From the NCBI RefSeq assembly GCF_902729435.1, contig NZ_LR746521.1, positions 87,011 through 151,010 of the forward strand: a stretch of 64,000 bases of DNA. The letters are read 5' to 3'. This document shows positions 34,919-46,806 of this stretch, in pieces. The notes beneath the pieces were generated by a model that did not search any database, was not told the DNA's origin, and was given only the letters and a program-made list of their open reading frames with translations. How positions within the stretch are numbered: the stretch's first letter is position 1; each line of letters begins with the position of its first letter. This DNA comes from Magnetospirillum sp. UT-4 (GTDB lineage: Bacteria; Pseudomonadota; Alphaproteobacteria; Rhodospirillales; Magnetospirillaceae). The translations under genes were made by a program, and so were the position numbers.

Positions 34919-35463
34919 GCGCGACCGCCCCCGACTTCTTCGCCGAACAGGTGCTGCGCCTCAGGGCCGAGCGGCTGGCGGCCCCGCGCGAGCGCAGCGA
35001 GGAGCGCCCCGCCGGGACCGGCGTGCTGTGCTTCCAGGTGGCCGGCGAGACCTATGCGCTGCCGCTGGATGCGCTGGCCGAGGTGATGCCCCTGGCCGGG
35101 GTCACGCCGGTGCCGGGCCAGGCCCAGCACCTGTTGGGGGTGACCAACGTGCGCGGCGAAATCCGCCCGGTACTCAACCTGCATGTCCTGCTCGGCCTGG
35201 CCGAGCCGGCGCCGAACCTCCGCTGCTACGGGGTCTTCCTGCGCGCCGGCGGCCGCGAGGTCGGCCTGCGCGCCGATCTGGTCGAGCGCATCCGCTTCAT
35301 CGACGAGGCCGGGCTGACCCTGCCGCACCGCACCGCCAACGGGCTGCCGCAGCGCTTCGTCGCCGGCATCACCCCCGACACCACCATCCTGCTCGACCCG
35401 GCCCAGATCCTGGCGCTCGACGTCCTGCGGGACCGACGTACCGACCCACGCCGCGCCACCTGA
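34915..35463 (+). CDS. CheW-domain coupling protein (second copy, WspD-like)
   Basis: It encodes 182 residues; the ATG overlaps the cheR stop by 4 bases. The CheW core is [45 protein letters not shown] and [17 protein letters not shown]. An N-terminal helix of about 30 residues ([16 protein letters not shown]) precedes it. Two CheW proteins flanking CheR-TPR is the wspB-C-D order. Confidence 0.9.
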   Translation: MSATAPDFFAEQVLRLRAERLAAPRERSEERPAGTGVLCFQVAGETYALPLDALAEVMPLAGVTPVPGQAQHLLGVTNVRGEIRPVLNLHVLLGLAEPAPNLRCYGVFLRAGGREVGLRADLVERIRFIDEAGLTLPHRTANGLPQRFVAGITPDTTILLDPAQILALDVLRDRRTDPRRAT

Positions 35464-35476
35464 AGGAAAGCCGAGG

Positions 35477-37099
35477 ATGCCCGCTCAACTCTCCCTGTGG
35501 AAAAAGATGAGGTTGCGCCACAAGTTCACCGTGGTGGCCTTCCTGTTCACCGCCGTCCTGGCCGGCCTGATCGGCTTCAACGCCTGGACCATCCTGGGCC
35601 AGAAGGAACACACCGCCATTGCCGACCTGTCCGGGCGCCAGCGCATGCTGTCGCAGAAGTACGTCAAGGAGGTGATCCTGGTTGGCCAGGGGCTGATGCC
35701 GGCGGCGGAACCCGAGGCCACCCTGCGCACCCTGCGCGAGACCCAGGCGGCCCTGATGGACGGCGGCAGCATTCTGGCCGATGCCGAGACCGGCCGGCGG
35801 GCCATGGTCCCGGCCGAGCGCAACAGCGACGTCCGCGCCCGCCTGGCGGAGCAGGCGGTGCTGCTGCGCCAGCTGGAGGGCGAGGCCGGCCGCTACCTGG
35901 CGATGGCTGCCGCCGATCCGCGCCGGGGCGAGAAGCTGAAGGAGCTGGTCGGGCTGCAGGCGCTGCTGACCCAGAACGCCGACCAGGCCCTGAAGGCCTA
36001 CATCCGCGAGACCGAGGACCAGATCAACCAGGTGCTGCTGTACCAGATCCTGGTCGGGCTGGCCGGGGCCCTGGCCAGCGTGGTGATTTCCTGGGGCATC
36101 AGTCGCCAGATCGTCGATCCCCTGGCCGCCTGTGCCGAGGCCGCCACCGAGATCGCCAAGGGCAATCTGCGCCTCGATCCCCAGCGCATCACCTCGGGCG
36201 ACGAGCTGGGCATGCTGCAGGGCGCCTTCAACCAGATGCTGGCCAGCTTGCGCGAGATCGCCCACCAGTCCCGCTCGGTGTGCGAGAACCTGTCGCTGGC
36301 GGCGGCCCAGATCCTGGCCTCGACCCAGGAACAGGCGGCCGGCACCAAGCAGCAGGCGGCGGCGGTGCAGGAAATCACCACCACGGTCGAGCAGATCAAC
36401 CTGTCGTCCAAGCAGGTGGCCGAGCGTTCCCGCCAGGTCGCCGGCACCGCCGAGGCGGTGGCCACCTCCGGCACCGCCGGGCTGCAGGCGGTGCGCGATG
36501 CCACCGCCGGCATGGAGGCGATCCGGGAGCAGACCGAAACGGTGGCCGAGAACGTCATCACCCTGTCCGAGCGCACCCAGGCGGTGGGCGAGATCATCGC
36601 CACCGTCAACGACATCGCCGAGCAGTCCAACCTGGTGGCGCTGAACGCCGCCATCGAGGCCGCCGACGCCCGCGAATCGGGGCGCCGTTTCTCGGTGGTC
36701 GCCAACGAGATCAAGAACCTGGCCGACCAGGCCAAGGAGGCGACGTCGCAGGTGCGCGGCATCCTCGAGCAGACCCAGAAGGGCATCAACACCTCGGTGA
36801 TGCTGACCGAGGAGGCGCTGAAGAGGGTCGAGGTCGGGCGCGAGCGCACCAACCTGTCCGAGCAGGTCATCCGCCAGATGGCCAACAACATCCAGGAAAG
36901 CGTGCACGCCTTCCAGCAGATCGTCGGCGCCACCAACCAGCAGCAGATCGGCCTCGAGCAGGTCACCCAGGCGCTGCACGAGATCCGCCAGGCCAGCCAG
37001 CAGACCGCCACCACCACCGGGCAGCTGGAGAAGGCATCGGTCGAACTCACCCGGCTCAGTGAGCAGCTGGCCAAGACCCTGGAGATGTACCGGCTTTGA
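35477..37099 (+). CDS. Methyl-accepting receptor with PilJ/NarX-type periplasmic domain
   Basis: It encodes 540 residues. The first membrane helix (about 17-37) is followed by a type IV pili/NarX-like helical sensor domain starting with the P-box-like [16 protein letters not shown]. The second membrane helix is at about 188-208, then HAMP ([18 protein letters not shown]) and a signalling hairpin ([33 protein letters not shown]). The PilJ-type domain suggests nitrate-like anion or surface sensing, but the ligand is unknown. It sits between the CheW/CheR genes and the hybrid CheA. Confidence 0.92.
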   Translation: MPAQLSLWKKMRLRHKFTVVAFLFTAVLAGLIGFNAWTILGQKEHTAIADLSGRQRMLSQKYVKEVILVGQGLMPAAEPEATLRTLRETQAALMDGGSILADAETGRRAMVPAERNSDVRARLAEQAVLLRQLEGEAGRYLAMAAADPRRGEKLKELVGLQALLTQNADQALKAYIRETEDQINQVLLYQILVGLAGALASVVISWGISRQIVDPLAACAEAATEIAKGNLRLDPQRITSGDELGMLQGAFNQMLASLREIAHQSRSVCENLSLAAAQILASTQEQAAGTKQQAAAVQEITTTVEQINLSSKQVAERSRQVAGTAEAVATSGTAGLQAVRDATAGMEAIREQTETVAENVITLSERTQAVGEIIATVNDIAEQSNLVALNAAIEAADARESGRRFSVVANEIKNLADQAKEATSQVRGILEQTQKGINTSVMLTEEALKRVEVGRERTNLSEQVIRQMANNIQESVHAFQQIVGATNQQQIGLEQVTQALHEIRQASQQTATTTGQLEKASVELTRLSEQLAKTLEMYRL

Positions 37100-39390
37100 T
37101 GGATATCCGCGAGCGCCTGCTGGCGGCCTTCCAGATCGAAAGCCGCGAGCATCTGGGCGCTATCCGCAAATTGCTGGAGGACTGGGCGGCTCGCCGCGAA
37201 GGCAGCGGCATCGCCCAGCTGGACGAGGCGTTCCGCCGCGCCCACTCGCTGAAGGGGGCGGCGCGGGCGGTCGACCTCCGCCAGGTGGAGCAGATCGCCC
37301 ATCGCCTGGAGACCCTGTTCGCCCGGGTGCGGACCGGGCGGTGCAGGCTGGACGGCGCGGCGGTCACGGTGATCGGTCGCGGCCTCGACACCATCGAGGA
37401 CTGGACCGAGTCGCTGGCCGGCGGTGCCCCGCCCGGCGACGGCGACGACGCCCTGGCCGCGATCGACGCCTTTCTGGCCGAGGATGCCCCCCAGGCGGCG
37501 GCGCCGCCGGTGCCGGTGCCGCTGGAGATCCTTGCCGCCACCGAACCGCCCCCGCCCGAACCCACGGCGCCCGAACCCACGGCGCCCGAACCCACCCTCG
37601 CCGAACCGACCTTGGCCGAGCCGCCGCGCGTCGCGGTGGCGGCGGACGAGACGGTGCGGGTGCGCGCGGTCCATCTCGACCGCCTGCTCGGCACCTCCAA
37701 CGAATTGCTGACCGAGACCATCACCCAGCGGGTGGTGACCGAGGGGCTGCTGGAGGTCGACCGCCGCCTGGCCGAGATCGACCGCGAATGGCGCCGCATC
37801 CGCAAGGCGGCGGCGGCGGCGCTGCGCGATCTCGGCGACGGCGAGCGGGCGGCGACGCTGGACCGCCAGGCCGAGGTTCTGGAGGAGCATCTGAAGGTCG
37901 CGGCGCGCCAGGCGCGCCAGTCGCGCCGCATGCAGCAGCGCACCGGCTGGTCGCTGCGCCAGTTGTGCGGCGAACTGCAGCAGGAGGTTCGCGACGCCCG
38001 CATGGTGCCGGCCGACAGCGTGTTCGGCGGCTTCCGCAAGATGGTGCGCGACCTTGCCCGCGACGCCGGCAAGCAGGTCGAGGTGGTGGTCGCCGGGCTC
38101 GACGTCGAGGCCGACCGCATGGTGCTGCAGGGTCTGAAGGACCCGGTCATGCACCTGTTGCGCAACGCCCTGGCGCACGGCGTCGAGGCGCCGGCCGACC
38201 GTGCCGCCGGCGGCAAGCCCGCCGCCGCCGTGGTGGCGCTGCGCTTCGACGTCGCCGACGGGCGCCTGGCGGTGGTGGTCGAGGATGACGGAAGCGGCGT
38301 CGATTATCGCGCCATCCGCGCCAAGGCGGTGGATCATGGCCTGTTCACCGAAGCCGAGGCCGCGGCCCTGGCCGAGCAGGCGCTGATCGACATCATCTTC
38401 GATCCCGGCTTCTCGACCTCGCGCGCGGTCGATGACCTGTCGGGGCGCGGCATGGGGCTGTCGGTGGTGCGCGAGACGGTGACGGCCATGAACGGCACCG
38501 TCGAGGTGCGGCCGCGCGACCCGGCGGGCACCCGCTTCCGCATCTCGGTGCCGCTCTCGGTGTCGACCCAGCGATTGTTCCTGGTCAGCTGCCAGGGCCA
38601 TACCTACGCCGTGCCGACCGAGGGCATCGACCGTCTGCACCGGGTGCCGGCCGAGGCGGTGCGCACGGTGGAAGGCAAGTCGGTGGTCTATCTCGGCGAC
38701 GAACAGCTGCCGCTGCTGTCGCTGGCCCATCTGCTGGCCCTGGGCGAGACCGCGGTCAAGGTCAGCAGCAACGTGGTGCCGCTGGTGGTGCTGAGGAACG
38801 GCGAGCGTCGCGTCGGCGTGGCGGTGGACGAGTTCCTGTCCATCCGCGAGGCGCTGGTCAAGGACATCGGGGTGCCGGCGGCGTTCGGCACCATGGTGGC
38901 CGGCGGCATGCTGCTCGAAGACGGCAACGTCGCCCTGGTGCTCAATCCCTTCGAGATCGTCGAGACCTTCCGCAAGTCCGGCACCACCCGCGTGCTGACC
39001 ACGGTGGAGAAGCCGGCCGAGCGCCGCGTGCCGGTGATCCTGGTGGTCGATGATTCGCTGACCACGCGGACCCTGGAAAAGAGCATCCTGGAGGCCCACG
39101 GTTACGTGGTGCGCCTGGCGGTGGACGGCATCGAGGCGCTGGCGCGGCTGCGCGCCGAGCATGTGGACCTGGTCATCTCGGACATCCAGATGCCGCGCCT
39201 GGACGGCTTCGGGCTGCTGCAGGCGATCAAGGGCGACCAGGCGCTGAAATCGGTGCCGGTGATCCTGGTCACCTCGCTGGAGGCGCGCGAGGATCGCGAG
39301 CGCGGTCTGGCTCTCGGCGCCGACGCTTATGTGGTAAAACGGAAATTCGACCAGAAGGACCTTCTGGAAACCATCGGGCAGATCCTATGA
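37099..39390 (+). CDS. Hybrid CheA histidine kinase with C-terminal receiver (WspE/FrzE-like)
   Basis: It encodes 763 residues. The HPt domain has phospho-acceptor His49 (RRAHSLKGAARAV). An acidic Pro-rich linker contains a tandem PEPTA repeat (about 155-175), then dimerisation, the HATPase domain (LLRNALAHGVEAP; VEDDGSGVDY; LSGRGMGLSVV), a CheW-like domain, and a receiver with VDLVISDIQMPRLDG. No P2 domain for CheY/CheB docking is recognisable. Its own receiver may act as phosphate sink or output. The ATG overlaps the receptor stop by one base (TGATG). Confidence 0.95.
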   Translation: MDIRERLLAAFQIESREHLGAIRKLLEDWAARREGSGIAQLDEAFRRAHSLKGAARAVDLRQVEQIAHRLETLFARVRTGRCRLDGAAVTVIGRGLDTIEDWTESLAGGAPPGDGDDALAAIDAFLAEDAPQAAAPPVPVPLEILAATEPPPPEPTAPEPTAPEPTLAEPTLAEPPRVAVAADETVRVRAVHLDRLLGTSNELLTETITQRVVTEGLLEVDRRLAEIDREWRRIRKAAAAALRDLGDGERAATLDRQAEVLEEHLKVAARQARQSRRMQQRTGWSLRQLCGELQQEVRDARMVPADSVFGGFRKMVRDLARDAGKQVEVVVAGLDVEADRMVLQGLKDPVMHLLRNALAHGVEAPADRAAGGKPAAAVVALRFDVADGRLAVVVEDDGSGVDYRAIRAKAVDHGLFTEAEAAALAEQALIDIIFDPGFSTSRAVDDLSGRGMGLSVVRETVTAMNGTVEVRPRDPAGTRFRISVPLSVSTQRLFLVSCQGHTYAVPTEGIDRLHRVPAEAVRTVEGKSVVYLGDEQLPLLSLAHLLALGETAVKVSSNVVPLVVLRNGERRVGVAVDEFLSIREALVKDIGVPAAFGTMVAGGMLLEDGNVALVLNPFEIVETFRKSGTTRVLTTVEKPAERRVPVILVVDDSLTTRTLEKSILEAHGYVVRLAVDGIEALARLRAEHVDLVISDIQMPRLDGFGLLQAIKGDQALKSVPVILVTSLEAREDRERGLALGADAYVVKRKFDQKDLLETIGQIL

Positions 39391-40438
39391 GCAGGCCGAT
39401 TCGCGTTCTCATCGTCGAAGATTCGCTGGTCGTGCGCGAATTGCTTCTCCACATCATCGGGTCGGACCCCCGCTTCCAGGTGGTCGGCGCGGTGGAAAGC
39501 GCCGAGGAGTGCCTGGCCCGGCTCGACACCCTGCAGCCCGACGTCATCTCGCTCGACATCCGCCTGCCGGGGATGAACGGGCTGGACGCCACCTTGCAGA
39601 TCATGGCCCGGCGGGCCACGCCCATCGTGGTGGTCGCCGCCAATGTGGACGACGACGAACTCAACATCGCCATGAACGCGCTGCGCGCCGGCGCCCTGGC
39701 GGTGGTGGAGAAGCCGGTGGGCGTCACCAACGCCGATTTCTCGGGGATGGCGGCGCATCTGTGCACCCAGCTGGCGATCATGAGCCAGGTCAAGGTGGTG
39801 CGCCAGGGCATCAGCCGGGGGCTCAATTTCGGCACCGCCGAACCGCCGGCGGCGCCGCGCCGTTCCGGCGCCGATTACGGGCTGGTCGGCATCGTGTCCT
39901 CGACCGGCGGACCGCAGGCGCTGACCCAGCTCTTGGGGGCGCTGCCGGCCAGCTTCCCGCTGCCCATCCTGCTGGTGCAGCACATCACCGCCAGCTTCCT
40001 CGACGGCTTCGTGTCGTGGCTGGCCGGGGTGACCCCGTTCGATGTCCGCATCGCCCAGGGCGGCGAAACCCCCGAGCCCGGCACCGTCTGGGTGCCGCCG
40101 GGCGACCGCCACATGGGGCTGAAGGGCGGCCGGCTGGTGCTGCTGGACGATCCGCCGCTGCACAGCCAGCGGCCTTCGGGCAGCATCCTGCTGTCCTCCA
40201 TCGCCCGCGACCAGGGGCGGCGCGGCATCGGCGTGGTGCTGACCGGCATGGGCAGCGACGGCGCCGAGGGCATGGCCGACCTCAAGGCCGCCGGCGGCTA
40301 CACCGTGGCCGAGGACGAAAGCACCTGCATCGTGTTCGGCATGCCGGCGGCGGCCGACAAGGCCGGCGGCGTGCGCGAGATGCTGCCGCTGCCCGCCATC
40401 GCGGCGCGGCTGAAGGACCTGGCGGGAGGGCGCGGGGC

Positions 40439-40442
<4 letters not shown>
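39387..40442 (+). CDS. cheB: CheB methylesterase/response regulator
   Basis: It encodes 351 residues. The receiver domain (VLIVEDSLVVRELL; DVISLDIRLPGMNGLD) is followed by the methylesterase with catalytic Ser in IVSSTGGPQAL, His in LLVQHITASF and Asp in TGMGSDGAEGM. It removes receptor methyl groups once phosphorylated by CheA (WspF position). The start overlaps the cheA stop, and its own stop overlaps the next gene (ATGA both times). Confidence 0.95.
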
Positions 40443-42145
<1,703 letters not shown>

Positions 42146-42165
42146 CGGGAAAAGGGGAAGCGTAC

Positions 42166-43782
42166 ATGGCGACCGCACCGGGCAAGGCCAACGTCCTCGT
42201 CGTCGATGACGAGCCGCAGATCCTGACCGCCATCACCGATCTGCTGGAGGACGAGTTCGCGGTGTGGACCGCCTCGGATGCCGAATCGGCCCTGCGCATG
42301 CTCCGCGTCCAGGACATGGCGGTGATCCTGTCGGACCAGCGCATGCCCGGCATGACCGGGTCCGAGCTGCTGGGCCAGGCCCGCGAGATGTCGGACGCCA
42401 CCCGCGTGCTGGTGACCGGCTATTCCGATCTCGACGCCCTGGTCAAGGCGGTCAACCTGGGCCAGATCCACGCCTACCTGTCCAAGCCGTGGAACCCGCT
42501 GGAGCTGAAGGTGGTGGTGCGCACCGCCGCCGACCGCTGGCGCCTCGGCCGCTCGCTGGAAAGCGAACGCCGCCTGCTGCGCGCGCTGATGGACCACAGC
42601 CCCGACGCCATCTTCTTCAAGGACCGCGAACTGCGCTTCAGCCGCATCAGCCCGGTCCAGGCGGCGGTGCTGGGGGTGACGTCGCCCGACGAGGTGATCG
42701 GCCGCACCCTGTCCGAACTGGTCCATGACGGACGCGCCGGCGCCGTGGAGGAGCAGGAACGCGACATCATCGATCGCGGCGTCGGCACCATCGACAAGCT
42801 GGAATCGGTGGTCGGCGCAGATGGCGCCACCAGCTGGTATTCGGTCTCGAAGGTGCCGGTCCGCGACGACGACGAGGTCAGCGGCCTGATCGGCATCGCC
42901 CGCGACGTCACCAAGCGCAAGCAGGCCGAGGACTTCCTGCGCCGCGCCCACGAGGAGCTGCAGAAGGCGGTGGAGGAGCGCACCGCCTGGCTGCGCGACG
43001 AGATCCGCCGCCGCGCCATGGCCGAGGAGCAGGCCCGCTCGGCCCGCGACGTGGCCGAGGCCGCCAGCCGCGCCAAGACCGTCTTCCTCGCCAACATGAG
43101 CCATGAACTGCGCACGCCGCTGAACGCCATCATCGGCTTCTCCGAGCTGGCCGAGACCCTGATGAACGAGGCGGAACTGGCCAAGTACGGCAGCTACCTC
43201 GGCAACATCACCGAATCCGCCCATCACCTGCTTCGGGTGATCAGCGACATCCTGGACGTCTCGCGCATCGAGGTCGGCAAGGTCACCCTGCGCGAGACCG
43301 AGATCGACGTCGGCGAGGTCATCCAGTCGGCCATGCGCCTGGCCGGCCACGTCGCCGGCGTCAAGGGCCAGACCCTGGCCTTCCGCATCGCCGACAACTT
43401 CCCCCGCCTGCGCGCCGACGAGCGGCTGGTCAAGCAGGTGCTGCTCAACATCGTCGCCAATGCCACCAAGTTCACCCCCGAGGGCGGCCATATCAGCGTC
43501 GGCGCCTTACTCCGGGAAGATGGCGCGGTGATGATCACCATCGAGGACGACGGCGTCGGCATCGCCGCCGACGACATCCCGGTGGTCCTGCAGCCCTTCG
43601 GCCAGGTCGAGAACACCATGGCGCCCAAGCACGAAGGCACCGGCCTCGGTCTGCCGCTGGCCAAGGGGTTCATGGAACTGCACGGCGGCGCCCTGGCGGT
43701 TCACTCGGCGGTGGGCGAGGGGACCCGGGTGACCCTGGTGTTCCCGCCCGAACGCACCGTCGCCCTTGCCGTGACGCGCTGA
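42166..43782 (+). CDS. REC-PAS-histidine kinase
   Basis: It encodes 538 residues behind AAAAGGGGAAG. The receiver resembles RpfG/HDGYP-associated types (VLVVDDEPQILTAITDLL; AVILSDQRMPGMTG; YLSKPWNPLEL). It is followed by a PAS domain (ALMDHSPDAIFFKDRELRF), a coiled coil, HisKA (FLANMSHELRTPLNAIIGFSE) and HATPase (LLNIVANATKFTPEGG; EDDGVGI; GTGLGLPLAK). It lies 20 bases after the dual-receiver kinase, so it should be in the same signalling chain; the two kinases could form a relay. Confidence 0.92.
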   Translation: MATAPGKANVLVVDDEPQILTAITDLLEDEFAVWTASDAESALRMLRVQDMAVILSDQRMPGMTGSELLGQAREMSDATRVLVTGYSDLDALVKAVNLGQIHAYLSKPWNPLELKVVVRTAADRWRLGRSLESERRLLRALMDHSPDAIFFKDRELRFSRISPVQAAVLGVTSPDEVIGRTLSELVHDGRAGAVEEQERDIIDRGVGTIDKLESVVGADGATSWYSVSKVPVRDDDEVSGLIGIARDVTKRKQAEDFLRRAHEELQKAVEERTAWLRDEIRRRAMAEEQARSARDVAEAASRAKTVFLANMSHELRTPLNAIIGFSELAETLMNEAELAKYGSYLGNITESAHHLLRVISDILDVSRIEVGKVTLRETEIDVGEVIQSAMRLAGHVAGVKGQTLAFRIADNFPRLRADERLVKQVLLNIVANATKFTPEGGHISVGALLREDGAVMITIEDDGVGIAADDIPVVLQPFGQVENTMAPKHEGTGLGLPLAKGFMELHGGALAVHSAVGEGTRVTLVFPPERTVALAVTR

Positions 43783-43855
43783 CACTCAAGCGGCCCATCT
43801 GTTCGCCCTAGGCCACAGGTGCTATAAGGCATCCAAGAGGCATGGATCGGGTGGC

Positions 43856-44572
43856 ATGGTCATTCAATCGCATTCGTCAGAGGCCGGCTGGCACGACCGT
43901 GCGGCCCGCATGAAGGACCAGGTCGCCACCCTGTACGAACGCTGCCAGGCGGCCTATCACACCTTCGACGGATTGCCGCAGCTGATCGACCAGATGCGCA
44001 TCATGTCGGTCAATGCCGAGCTGGTCTCGGCCCGCGCCGGCGATCACGGCCGGGCGGTGCGGGTGCTCACCCAGTTCGTCACCGAGGCGGTCACCCGCAT
44101 GCTCGCCATGATCCCGGAAATGGTCGCCCTGAAGAAGTGTACCTACGCCCAGGCCGGCATGGTGCTGCGCATCGCCAACGACGTCGACAAGATCGAGGGC
44201 GGCGGCGCCCGCATCCTGGCCACCGGCCGGACGCCCGGTGATTCCGCCCTGGCGGCGCTGGAGGCGGCATGGCGCAACGAGATGAAGGGCTTCGGCGAGG
44301 CGGTGGCGGGGATGCGCCGCGCCCACGAGGGGCTGGTCGGGATGGTCCGCACCGCCCGCGAGGTGGTGTTGCAGGTCGAGCTGATCTCCGCCAACATCGC
44401 CATCGAGGCGAGCGGGGCCGGACCGTTCGAGGCCGACATCAAGGCCATCGCCGATTTCATGCGCGGACGCGTCGAGGAATTGCGGGCGATGGTCGACAAT
44501 GCCGGGCGGTCGCTGCGCGCGGTGGCGGACATGAACCATGCCCTGGCGGCGCTGGCCGTGGGCAGGATTTGA
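43856..44572 (+). CDS. Soluble receptor-tip-like protein (degenerate MCP hairpin)
   Basis: It encodes 238 residues, all helical, with no membrane segment or ligand domain. Residues 49-70 (RIMSVNAELVSARAGDHGRAV) resemble the conserved chemoreceptor tip ([19 protein letters not shown]) but are altered, and a second similar stretch occurs at about 176-186 (ISANIAIEAS). It may insert into or cap CheA/CheW arrays, or bind the ODP protein encoded 20 bases downstream. Family not recognised; the receptor resemblance is inference. Confidence 0.65.
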   Translation: MVIQSHSSEAGWHDRAARMKDQVATLYERCQAAYHTFDGLPQLIDQMRIMSVNAELVSARAGDHGRAVRVLTQFVTEAVTRMLAMIPEMVALKKCTYAQAGMVLRIANDVDKIEGGGARILATGRTPGDSALAALEAAWRNEMKGFGEAVAGMRRAHEGLVGMVRTAREVVLQVELISANIAIEASGAGPFEADIKAIADFMRGRVEELRAMVDNAGRSLRAVADMNHALAALAVGRI

Positions 44573-44592
44573 CATAAGGACGGGTGGGCGGA

Positions 44593-45357
44593 ATGAAGTG
44601 CTTCACCATCTGGCAGCAGGGCGACCACCGCTGGCTCGCCTTCGGCCAGGATCCCGAGCAACTGGACACCATCATCGACACCACCCAGTTCGTGGTGACC
44701 AGCGACCGCGACGCCGTGCTGCTCGACCCGGGCGGCATCGAGCTGTTTCCCGCCATGGTCGCGGCGGTGACCCAGGAAGTGGGGGTCGAGCGCCTCAAGC
44801 ACCTGTTCCTGTCGCACCAGGACCCGGACGTGTCGTCGGCGCTGTCCCTGTGGCGGCGGGTCTGCCCGGCCGACCTGACCATTCATGTGTCGTGGCTGTG
44901 GACCGGCTTCCTCAGTCATTTCGACAGCCACGCGCAGTTCGTCACCCTTCCCGATCCGGGCGCCGAGATCAGGCTATCGCCATCGGTCGCGGTGCGCGCG
45001 GTGCCGGCCCATTACCTGCATTCGCCGGGAAATTTCGGGATCTACGACGCCAGGGCGAAGATCCTGTTCAGCGGCGATGTCGGCGCCAGCCTGGTGCCGC
45101 GCGAGCGGCGGACCGGCATCTTCGTCGAGAATTTTTCCGAGCACACCGGCTACATGGAGGGGTTCCACCGCCGCTGGCTGGGCAGCCGCGACGCCCGCGA
45201 CAAGTGGGTGGCCATGGTGCGGCGCCTGGACGTCGACATGCTGGCCCCCCAGCACGGCCTCATCTTCCGCGGCGAGGACGTCGGACGCTTCCTCGACTGG
45301 CTGGCGGCGCTGCCGGTGGGCAGCGGGCTCGACGCCTACGATCAGGTCGGGTTCTGA
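44593..45357 (+). CDS. ODP-type di-iron protein (flavodiiron metallo-beta-lactamase domain only)
   Basis: It encodes 254 residues. The metallo-beta-lactamase fold of flavodiiron proteins lacks the flavodoxin domain: FVVTSDRDAVLLDPGG, the first metal motif HQDPDVSSAL, a His in AVPAHYLHSPGNFGIYD, an Asp in ILFSGDVGAS and a His in LAPQHGLIF. Stand-alone proteins of this type (ODP) in chemotaxis operons bind oxygen at a di-iron site and regulate CheA; Treponema denticola is the studied case. Its position at the end of the chemosensory operon supports the same role. The ATG at 44593 is used; GTG at 44584 is an alternative. Confidence 0.82.
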   Translation: MKCFTIWQQGDHRWLAFGQDPEQLDTIIDTTQFVVTSDRDAVLLDPGGIELFPAMVAAVTQEVGVERLKHLFLSHQDPDVSSALSLWRRVCPADLTIHVSWLWTGFLSHFDSHAQFVTLPDPGAEIRLSPSVAVRAVPAHYLHSPGNFGIYDARAKILFSGDVGASLVPRERRTGIFVENFSEHTGYMEGFHRRWLGSRDARDKWVAMVRRLDVDMLAPQHGLIFRGEDVGRFLDWLAALPVGSGLDAYDQVGF

Positions 45358-45413
45358 TCACCCTTCGCGGCGGCTAGCACCGGCCATTCATTCGCCCCTG
45401 GGTCCAACCCCCG

Positions 45414-45452
45414 CCCTTCTGCCAAGAGGCTAATACCTCTGGTCAGAAGGCC
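45414..45452 (+). terminator. Strong hairpin between the chemosensory operon and the partner-switch unit
   Basis: CCTTCTG (45415-45421) and AGAGG pair with CCTCT and CAGAAGG (45444-45450), with small bulges and a short AT-rich loop. No T-run follows directly. A second inverted repeat CTTGACG...CGTCAAG (45471-45494) is followed by GTTTTG. Together they probably mark the end of one transcription unit or control entry into the next. Confidence 0.45.
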
Positions 45453-45529
45453 CACGCCTTCGTATAGTTTCTTGACGACAGGCTGTGCGTCAAGGTTTTG
45501 GCTCAGCCAGTGTCAAGGACAGGTCCGGG

Positions 45530-46795
45530 ATGAATGCGCAGGTGGACGCCGGTCTGGTACTTCTCGGCGGTCAGCGGGAGCAGCGCACCGTGCAGCGGGC
45601 CGAGGCGGTTTCCACCCCGCGCCATCCGGTCCGTTCCCGTGATCTGCGCATCCTGCTGGTCGAGGACATGCTGGGCGACGCTCGGCTGATCCAGCACGCG
45701 CTGCGCAACCAGACCGATCTCCACCCCACCGTGGTCCATGTCGAGACGCTGGCGGCGGCCAGGGACAAGCTGGTCGAGGAGGAACCGTTCGACGTCGCCC
45801 TGCTCGACCTGTCGCTGCCCGATTCCGCCGGTATCGAGACGGTGACCCGGCTGCTGGCGGCGGCGCCGCTTCTGCCCATCGTGGTGATGACCGGGCTGTC
45901 CGATCCGGTGCTGGCCGAGCGCGCCCTGGAACTGGGCGCCCAGGACTATCTGGTCAAGGGCGAAGACCCGGGCTCCGCCGTCGGCCGCGCCATCCGCTAC
46001 GCCATCACCCGGATGGCGGCGCAGATCGAACGCGGCGAGCTGATTGATCGCCTGCGCCAGGAGCAGGACCGGGTCGGGCGCGAGCTGGCGGCGGCGCGCG
46101 CCATGCAGTTCGACCTGCTGCCGCGGCCCGGCCTGGTCGAACCCGGACTGCGCGCCCTGGGAATTTCCATCGAGGCCTATTTCGAGCCGTCCTCGATGAT
46201 CGGCGGCGATCTGTGGGGCCTGTTTGAGCGCGGCGCCGGCCGGCTCGACCTGTTCTCCTTCGACTTCTCGGGTCACGGCATCTCCGCCGCGCTCAACGTT
46301 TTTCGGCTGCACACCCTGATGGGCAGCCTGTGCCGCTCCACCAGCGACCCGGGGGAACTGCTGACGGCGGCGAACCGCGAACTCAAGACGCTGATCGCTC
46401 CCGGCCAGTTCGCCACCATGTTCCACGCCGTCCTGGACCTGGAGAACGGCGAGCTGGCATGGGCCGGCGCCGGGGCGCCGCCACCGCTGGTCTTCACCAC
46501 CGACGGCATGCGCATGCTCGACACGTCCGGCCTGCCGCTCGGCATCTCGGCCGGCACCCGCTATCCCACCCGGTGCATGGAATTCCCCCATGGTGCCGCG
46601 CTTTTTGTCTACAGTGACGCGATGACCGAAAGCCTGTGCCCCGACGGCACCATGGTGGGCGAGGACGGGCTGCGCGCCATGGTCGTCGATTGCGCCTCGA
46701 CGCAGGGGCTGGCCGGGATCATGGCGCAGTTCCAGGACGCGGTGCCGGGCGGCAGTGACGACGACCTGACCGCCCTGTGGCTGCGGCGGACCTGA
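45530..46795 (+). CDS. REC-SpoIIE (PP2C) phosphatase
   Basis: It encodes 421 residues from an ATG behind AGGTCCGGG. An N-terminal extension of ~35 residues precedes a receiver ([14 protein letters not shown]; acceptor Asp in [22 protein letters not shown]). A coiled coil then joins to a PP2C/SpoIIE domain with metal ligands in [21 protein letters not shown] and GSDDDLTAL. RsbU/RssB-type proteins of this layout dephosphorylate a STAS anti-anti-sigma factor when their receiver is phosphorylated. The STAS and kinase partners lie two and three genes downstream. Confidence 0.92.
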   Translation: MNAQVDAGLVLLGGQREQRTVQRAEAVSTPRHPVRSRDLRILLVEDMLGDARLIQHALRNQTDLHPTVVHVETLAAARDKLVEEEPFDVALLDLSLPDSAGIETVTRLLAAAPLLPIVVMTGLSDPVLAERALELGAQDYLVKGEDPGSAVGRAIRYAITRMAAQIERGELIDRLRQEQDRVGRELAAARAMQFDLLPRPGLVEPGLRALGISIEAYFEPSSMIGGDLWGLFERGAGRLDLFSFDFSGHGISAALNVFRLHTLMGSLCRSTSDPGELLTAANRELKTLIAPGQFATMFHAVLDLENGELAWAGAGAPPPLVFTTDGMRMLDTSGLPLGISAGTRYPTRCMEFPHGAALFVYSDAMTESLCPDGTMVGEDGLRAMVVDCASTQGLAGIMAQFQDAVPGGSDDDLTALWLRRT

Positions 46796-46806
46796 GGAGG
46801 CGGCGC

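Noticed and set aside
37555-37625. Tandem repeat in cheA as a mobile or regulatory repeat
   Set aside because: It is an in-frame PEPTA linker between the HPt and dimerisation domains; such low-complexity linkers are common in CheA proteins.
35998-39162. 1054-codon frame opposite the receptor and cheA genes
   Set aside because: It is antisense to clear Wsp-like genes, has no recognisable domain, and crosses a gene boundary.
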